Assembly (NCBI RefSeq): GCF_022605165.1
Contig: NC_063073.1
Location: 1,612,001 to 1,676,000, forward strand
Direction: 5' to 3'
DNA from: Purpureocillium takamizusanense
Lineage: Eukaryota > Ascomycota > Sordariomycetes > Hypocreales > Ophiocordycipitaceae
DNA: 64,000 nucleotides
The notes beneath the pieces are model-generated. The model saw only the letters and a program-made list of their open reading frames with translations. It was not told the origin of the DNA and made no database searches. How positions within the stretch are numbered: position 1 is the stretch's first letter; every line of letters begins with the position of its first letter. Made by a program: the position numbers and the translations under genes. Positions 57,966-64,000 of the stretch are shown here, piece after piece.

Positions 57966-59783
57966 GTGACGTGACGAAGCGGAAGGGATGTTTTGTTATG
58001 AAAGATGAACGCATGACGGACCCGCTGACACACAGATGCTGGGTATGCGACAACTTGGATGTGCAAGGGACGAACGCATCATGACGGCAGCGCGAGACCC
58101 CGGGGGGCGGCTTCTTGATGAGAGGGCTCAATGGTTGTGTGACTGCTTGCGCAAGGGATGCGGGATGATATACCACCGGGGGAAAGCGGAGAGAGATGCT
58201 CCAGAATACGCTCAGCATGGGCTGTCCCGCCGCCATCGGTTGGTGACGGCGGCAGCGGCCCATTCGCTTTCATGAACCGTGTCACCTGGCTGCGGCGGTT
58301 TCGGCCGAGATACCAGCGGGGACACGTATTTGCTCCATTGCCCACGCATCACTTGCGGTTCCCGCATAGGTGCCGCAAGGCGGTACCTGTCGGACCATGA
58401 CATCTTTTGCCCAGACTTGTTGCGGCCGCCAAGTGTCAGCAGCAGCAAGTTTCGCAGCCGACTCGTAATGTGATGCAGCCCCAGTGAGTGAAGCGAAATG
58501 TACGCCCTCGATTGACTTGGTCCACACTTTATAGAGGCTGTAGTAGACTCACTCAACCTTGGTGCTTCGTAGCTGAAAAGTTCAATCGAGTTTCCCCCCT
58601 TTTTGGTTGTCTAGTAAGAGGCCGTAGGCCACAGTGGTATGATGTGAGCGCGGCCGGGGCAGGGTGGACTGACGGCGGAAGGCGAGGAGCCGAAAGCAAA
58701 CGATCCTCGATTGTCGCTGGGCCTGCAGATGCGATGCAAGCCCTGCAGCCAAATCGCATTCAAAGCCAGACACGGGAGACATTGCTGGGGCTCTATTGGA
58801 TCGGGCGGCGACGCTTAGACCCCGCAGCAGGATTCGTCGACGCCGGGGGGGCCTTGGACTGGCGCAACACGGGCATTTTCAACTTTTGGTCGCTCACATA
58901 TGGTTGTCTGTTACCCTAGGAGGTTGAGGAACTTGACATGGGTGAACATGAGCACCAAGTTGACTGATGTACGAACCTGTATCCAACTTTGTTTTACAGG
59001 CGAAACGCAGGGCCTGTTCGCGACCAGGGGCGGCCGAGTTGAGCCTCGGTGCAGGTGGCAGAAGTACCTGTCAACCCCGAACGACCCGTGAAATGCACTG
59101 CAGCAAGCCTGCTTCAATTGTACACCCACAGTACCTCGCGCATTTTACTTCCGTATCGTATCACGACCTGCCCCACCACAAAGCTCTCAAGCTCCAGTTG
59201 GTTGGTCTGGGGCGCCACGCAAGCACCGCGCCCTCTGTTTGTCCCCCTCTGCCAGGTCCCTTGCTGCCCCCTCACCACAGTAGAATGGCCCCCCCTGGCA
59301 CCCCACTAGCTACATCCAGTCAATTGAGGGCAGCCCCTGGCTGGGATTTCTACCACGGAGGGCAGCGGGGGGGCCTGGCTGGCGGGTGGCGGGAGGAGGG
59401 ACGGGAGCAACAAAGTTAAGGCACAAGTGCAACACTCCTCCGAGCCCTTTTTGCCCCTCAAACCAACACCTACCTTGCTTGCTTACCTACCTGCTGGCCA
59501 TCCACCCATCCGTCGGTCGACATAGCATCCTCGCCCCTATAATTGTCCCTCGAACCCGGACTCTGACACGAACCCGAGCCGTCCCTGCGCCGACATCGAA
59601 TTGGGATCCGAGCGAAGCGAAGCGGCGGTGAACCCCAGCGGCAGATGCCACCCCATAAGACTTGACTATCGTCTTGAATAAACCTCGCGCGCGAGATATC
59701 CAACGCAGCTCGGCCGAGAGACGACGACGATTTGCATCTGCACCCTTTTGCAAAGCCTCTCGAGGCAGCCACACCACAGCACC
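57966..59783. other. Intergenic, upstream of the desaturase gene
   Basis: 1.8 kb with the transporter 3' flank and desaturase promoter. A TATAATT word lies near 59538. Short frames carry no domain. Confidence 0.4.
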
Positions 59784-60983
59784 ATGCCCTCGTCTGCGGC
59801 GACGACCGTCACCAAGACGCCCAAGGACAAGGCGCCCGATGCCGGGGCCAGCGGCCATGAAGCCGACGCGCACGACTTTTTCTGGACCTACACCGAGGAG
59901 CCGCATCGCACCCGGCGCCTGGCCATCATCAAGGCCCATCCCGAAGTACGCTCCCCCCCCCCCCCCAAGCAAACATGTCCGCTTCGGACGGCACCATATG
60001 GGCGAACGGCCCGATGCTGACTCTCGTTGCAGATCACCAAGCTGTGCGGCCCCGAACCCCTAACCAAGTACGTCGTCACGGGCGTTGTCGCCCTGCAGAC
60101 GTTCCTGGCATGGTATCTTCATGAGACGCCCTTCTGGTCGCTCAAGTTCTGGCTCGTGGCCTACGTTGTTGGCGCGACGGCCAACCAGAACCTATTCCTC
60201 GCCATCCACGAGATCTCGCACAACCTCGCCTTCCGCAGCCCCGTTGCCAACCGCATCTTCGCCATCTTCGCCAACCTCCCCATTGGCATTCCCTACAGCG
60301 CCTCGTTCCGGCCCTACCACCTCACTCACCACAAGTCGCTTGGCGTCGACGGCGTCGACACGGACCTGCCCACCGCTCTCGAGGCGTTCGTCCTCGACTC
60401 CATCCTCGGCAAGGCCTTCTTCTGCACCTTCCAAATCTTCTTCTACGCCATCCGCCCCATGACCGTCTACCGCGTGCCCCTCACCCGCGTTCACTACCTC
60501 AACATTGCCGCTCAGCTCGCCTTCGACTACGCGCTCGTCCGCCTCACTGGCGGCCCCAAAGCGCTCCTATATCTCCTCCTTTCCTCCTTCCTAGCCGGCA
60601 GTCTCCATCCCGTCGCCGGCCACTTCATCGCTGAGCACTACGTATACGAGACGGTCACGCCCACGCAGCGCAACCCGGACAACGGCGTCCCCGTCCCCGA
60701 GACCTTCTCCTACTACGGGCCTCTCAACTGGCTCACCTACAACGTCGGCCTCCACAACGAGCACCACGACTTCCCCGCCGTGCCGTGGACCCGCCTCCCT
60801 GCCGTCTACGACATCGCCCGCGAGTTCTACCAGGACCTGCCCCGCCACGAGAGCTGGAGCTACGCCATTTGGCGCTTCATCTGGGACCCCAACGTCGGGC
60901 TCAACTGCCGCGTCAAGCGTAAGCAGGGCGGCCGCATTGTCGGCGGCGCCATCAACTGGAAGGAGTCGGAGATTCAGGCATGA
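59784..60983 (+). CDS. Sphingolipid delta(4)-desaturase (DEGS/Dsd1 family)
   Basis: ER membrane di-iron enzyme that introduces the delta-4 double bond into dihydroceramide, a step toward glucosylceramides in filamentous fungi. Exons 59784-59945 and 60033-60983 give 370 residues, usual for the family. The N-terminal Lipid_DES segment reads DFFWTYTEEPHRTRRLAIIK-AHPE-ITKLCGPEP, restored by a phase-0 splice. Three histidine boxes are present: HEISH (113-117), HLTHH (150-154) and HNEHH (295-299). Hydrophobic segments lie at about 66-105 and 185-255. The intron carries a run of about 14 C, an atypical but harmless feature. The C-terminus is basic. All catalytic histidines are intact. The yeast name dsd1 applies by family; no experimentally named orthologue was compared. 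Confidence 0.94.
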
Positions 60984-61712
60984 TGACCTCGAACAGACAC
61001 ATTCTTCCGGGCCAGTGCTCATGTATACTCTTCCAAGGTGTTCAACAAGACAAAAGCACCTCTCTCTTTTCTCTCGTGGGACTTGCCAGCAGTCGGTAGA
61101 CTAGGGATGATGAATTGCATATTTGCTTTCTATAGGCGTTTTGGGCAGCAGCAACAACAACAATAACGGCGGGACCCGTCCAGTCAGAGCTTAATTAGAC
61201 CACGAATGACCACGCCAGATGTGAAGTGCACATGCGGTGCGCAAGATGGACTGTGACGAGCAAGCTGAGCAAACTTCCAAGACCACAACAAAAGGAATTC
61301 CCATGATTCTGAAAGGCAAAAGTTGTAGACGTAGCTAGTACAAAAGCACCGCGACAACGACTCCTCACAAAAAAAACCCTTTCCACTTTTCCAGCCTCGT
61401 CGGTGCACCACCCAGCTGCACGCTGTTAATGCGCAAAAAGGACACCGGCCACTGCGGCAACTCAAGCATGGTCGGGCAGCGTGGTGTACGCGGCGCTGAC
61501 GACCCCGTTCCTGGGCGTTCCAACCTTGGAGCATACTCTCGCTTTTACCCCCTCCTTCATTCAAAGTCTCTCTCGTTCCCGCCACGATGCGTATATACTA
61601 GTCGTGGTAGGTTTTGAGCTCAGCCGGGCCGGGCTCGCCTCCGCCGCGGCCGGTCCGCTCGCATCCCGTCATAAGTACTGTGAAAGGGAGCCCGCCAATG
61701 CGCAAAGGGGCA
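60984..61712. other. Intergenic, shared 3' flank of convergent genes
   Basis: 729 bp between the desaturase and VAP stop codons, with CAA triplets near 61150-61166. Probable 3' UTRs; no gene seen. Confidence 0.5.
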
Positions 61713-62935
61713 TTAGAAGAAGAAGTAGGCGAGCAGGAAGCTCAGCAGGCAAAGAATGGCCACCATCTGAACGGGTACGCCCACAGGCTGCTGCTTAACC
61801 GCCTGCGCGACCCGGCCGGTATCGGGCAGCTTCTTCTCTCCAGAGGCGGTTTTGACGGTACGTTGACGAAGGCCGCTGTCCTTGAGATTCGCAAGCTGGG
61901 CCTCCGCCTGGGCCAGCTTAGCCTTGAGCTCCTCGTACGTCGCCTGGGCCGTCTCGGACACGGCAGTCGCTGCTTGGGACACGGCGGACTTGGGGCGGTC
62001 TGACTTCTCGTCGTCTTCCCTGGCGTCGTCGGATGGGTAAGGTGGCGGGGCGTGCAACGGTGTCGAGTCAGGAGCTTCAGCCTTGGGCGAGGAGAATGTG
62101 CGCGAGGCCTCCGGCGTGTCGTGCGCCTGGTTCAATGTTAACAATGGAGAGCAAGGCAATTGAGCAGCAGCGTACGTACCCCATTCAATAAAGATTGCTT
62201 GTTGGGAGTCGCAAGTACGGGCTGATTAGCCCCAGGCTCCTGGCTCCCCACGGGCGCTAGCCAGTTGACCCGAATCTTGCGCTCCTGGATTTGGCCCTTG
62301 TCCGTCGACTCAAGCTGCGCAAGGCAAGTCAGCAACCGCACGCGTCAGCTACACAGCAATATGTTGGCTACACTCACCACTGCAGCAATGCTGGCAAACT
62401 CCTTCTCTGGTGTGATAGGCGCAGACTGAACGAGAAACTTATCACGACATCTTGTGTCCAGGGGAGGGTCCGCCTTCATCGCTTGAAGAAGAACTGGAGG
62501 TACGTCAGTAGCTGAAGGGGGTCAGTGAAAGGTTTGTCGCGAACAAGCATACCGGTGACATCAAAGGCCTGCCCAGGCTCGATGCGGCCTGCATTGGGTC
62601 GTACACAGTACCTATTACGCAGTCAGCGCGGATCGGATCGGGGTTCAATGCTTCGGGGGAGGTTCGTACTGTTTCGGGGCGGTTGTTTTGACCTGCAAGC
62701 GAGCACATGTTAGCCAAAAAGCCCGAGCGCCGAGCGCGATGCATTGGTTTCGCCTACCTTGAATGCGAGTGGCGTCGAGGTCGGGTTCTTGATTGTCAGG
62801 GTCTGCGACACCTCGACTGTGAAAGGGCCTGCGCACGCTACGTCAGTATCGGGTGGCGGAGCTGCAGGATCTCACGATGCCGTGGTGGTACATACGCCGA
62901 AAGCTCAGCTCGAAAGGCTCGATGTCGACCGACAT
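61713..62935 (-). CDS. scs2: VAP / Scs2-type MSP-domain ER membrane protein
   Basis: Tail-anchored ER protein whose MSP domain binds FFAT motifs and so tethers lipid-transfer proteins at membrane contact sites. Seven exons, 62935-62896, 62828-62758, 62692-62670, 62611-62553, 62493-62378, 62314-62180 and 62126-61713, give 285 residues; the third exon is 23 nt. The MSP domain occupies about residues 1-125: MSVDIEPFELSFRRPFTVE, TLTIKNPTSTPLAFKVKTT, QYCVRPNAGRIEPGQAFDV and LQAMKADPPLDTRCRDKFLV, with KVKTT and PKQYCVRPN forming the FFAT-binding face. A Pro/Ser-rich linker, a coiled coil (TYEELKAKLAQAEAQLANLK) and a C-terminal membrane helix (VQMVAILCLLSFLLAYFFF) follow. The intron-rich 5' half matches fungal VAP genes in general character. 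All junctions keep frame and family sequence. It is convergent with the sphingolipid desaturase. Confidence 0.93.
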
Positions 62936-64000
62936 GATTGTGTAGCTCGCGATGCTCGATAGGGCTGATTTATGCGATGGACTCGGAACAGGGGTGGGGA
63001 GGCGGGAAGCGAGTCTTCTTCTAGCCAAGAGGAAGAGTGAGAGGCGGCGCGCAGCGGTGCGGCGTTTCGGAAGGTGAGAGGAGCAGGCGTTGGACGTGGG
63101 CGCTTTCTGTATCGGCGTCGTTGCGCAGGGCGTTGCAGTCGGGGCTGGTGGTGGTGGGAGGAGGAGGAGAAGACGGCGGCAGCCAGAGCCAGTGACGACG
63201 TTGAAGGCAAGTCGTCCACCTCATCAGCCAGCTCAGCGCAGCGGGCAGGCCGTGTTGGATGAGAGCTACGTCCGTGGTGGCCTGGGGCCTATCACCTCAG
63301 CTCCTCAGCTCCCTGGGGCGCAGAACCTCGGACCACTGCAAATGCCCTGTGACAGAGGTACCACCTATCTTGGTACATACTACACCCGCACCTCATAGCG
63401 GCGCCGTACGTCCGTCGTCAGGACACAGTGGAGCGCTGAGGTGGCCTTCTTCGATGCCGGCCGACCAATGCGTGGCGACCTGACTAAGCCGGCTACTATC
63501 TGCTGTGGATCGGCACCTTGCAGTTCAGCTCCTCCTCCAAGAGCCAGCGCCGTACTTGCCTTGCCGTGAGCTTGTGCTCAAGCTCTTCCTCAATTTGACA
63601 CCCGAGCACGTGCTCGGCGTGTGTATGCCGTTACATCCCACTACACGCAATCCCTTTTCGTGGCCTTGTGTGGCATCGCTGCAGGGGCCAAGGGAAGACG
63701 GCGCTCTGGTCCGCAAAAGGCTTGTGGACTGTGAGGCGATGTGCCTGCAGCACAGCACAGGCCCTAGTTGCGCCGGAGCTCCGGTTGTCATGGCTGTGGC
63801 TCCGTGGGTTGGCCACAAGCTTCTGTGCCAAAGCGTCATCGTGTACGAAGTACGAAGTAGTTCATACGCAGACATGGCATCGTTGAAGATGTACGCACTT
63901 CGTACTTACTAGGTAGTTTTTCTGGAATTCTGGCCTTTTCCATGAGCAAAGTAACTGGTCCCCCGGACAATAGGCACTAAGTTACTGGGTAGAACACTGC
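62936..64000. other. Upstream of the VAP gene to window end
   Basis: About 1.1 kb containing the VAP promoter. Two overlapping TACGAAGTA words lie at 63844-63859. Open frames (for example 63505-63912) have no domain. The window ends without a further gene. Confidence 0.45.

Overview
The window is nuclear DNA of a filamentous ascomycete, most likely a Sordariomycete and plausibly of the order Hypocreales. The evidence is short introns (about 50-110 bp, GTRNGT donors and YAG acceptors), GC-rich coding DNA, wide intergenic spaces full of microsatellites and TACGTAC / TACGAAGTA words, and genes typical of these fungi: SepH septation kinase, Mbp1-type APSES regulator, a DOMON-b561 protein and an HxxHC (UstYa/DUF3328-like) protein. 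The species cannot be fixed from the sequence alone. No tRNA, rRNA, CRISPR array, intact transposon, viral gene or biosynthetic gene cluster is visible.

Layout. 707-1965 (-) Arp1/centractin; 2692-4983 (+) Mbp1-like APSES-ankyrin factor, divergent from arp1; 6810-8471 (-) DOMON-cytochrome b561 protein; 9799-10551 (+) HxxHC membrane protein; 15908-16882 (+) single-pass membrane protein of unknown function. A 12-kb interval without a recognisable intact gene follows (16883-28977). It holds microsatellites, a possible decayed gene near 21.1-21.9 kb, and a pyrimidine-rich leader-like stretch in front of a Gln-rich protein (28978-30714, +). Next come the SepH kinase (32518-37470, -), an Asn/Ser-rich protein with an 11-nt first exon (39563-41417, -), a FolC-family folate synthetase with a long C-terminal tail (42416-44377, +), a DUF218 protein (44847-45929, +) converging on an alpha/beta hydrolase (46066-47476, -), an ICE2-family ER membrane protein (48101-49456, -), a LovD/EstB-type serine hydrolase (52230-53577, +), an AAAP-family amino-acid transporter (56297-57965, +), a sphingolipid delta-4 desaturase (59784-60983, +) and a VAP/Scs2 protein (61713-62935, -).

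How they fit together. Most genes are core housekeeping: dynactin transport (Arp1), G1/S transcription (Mbp1), septation (SepH), folate metabolism, and ER or lipid biology (ICE2, VAP/Scs2, sphingolipid desaturase). The last three touch related ER membrane processes but are not contiguous, and fungal gene order is not operonic, so no joint system is inferred. Accessory candidates are the HxxHC protein, the DOMON-b561 protein and the LovD-like hydrolase, each standing alone. I did not find a convincing new multi-gene system. The best leads are the repeated TACGAAGTA word in intergenic DNA, the 12-kb interval and its relic, the tail on the folate synthetase, and two frame-preserving introns.

Exon boundaries below were placed by hand from splice consensus, reading-frame continuity and family conservation; no transcript data were available.
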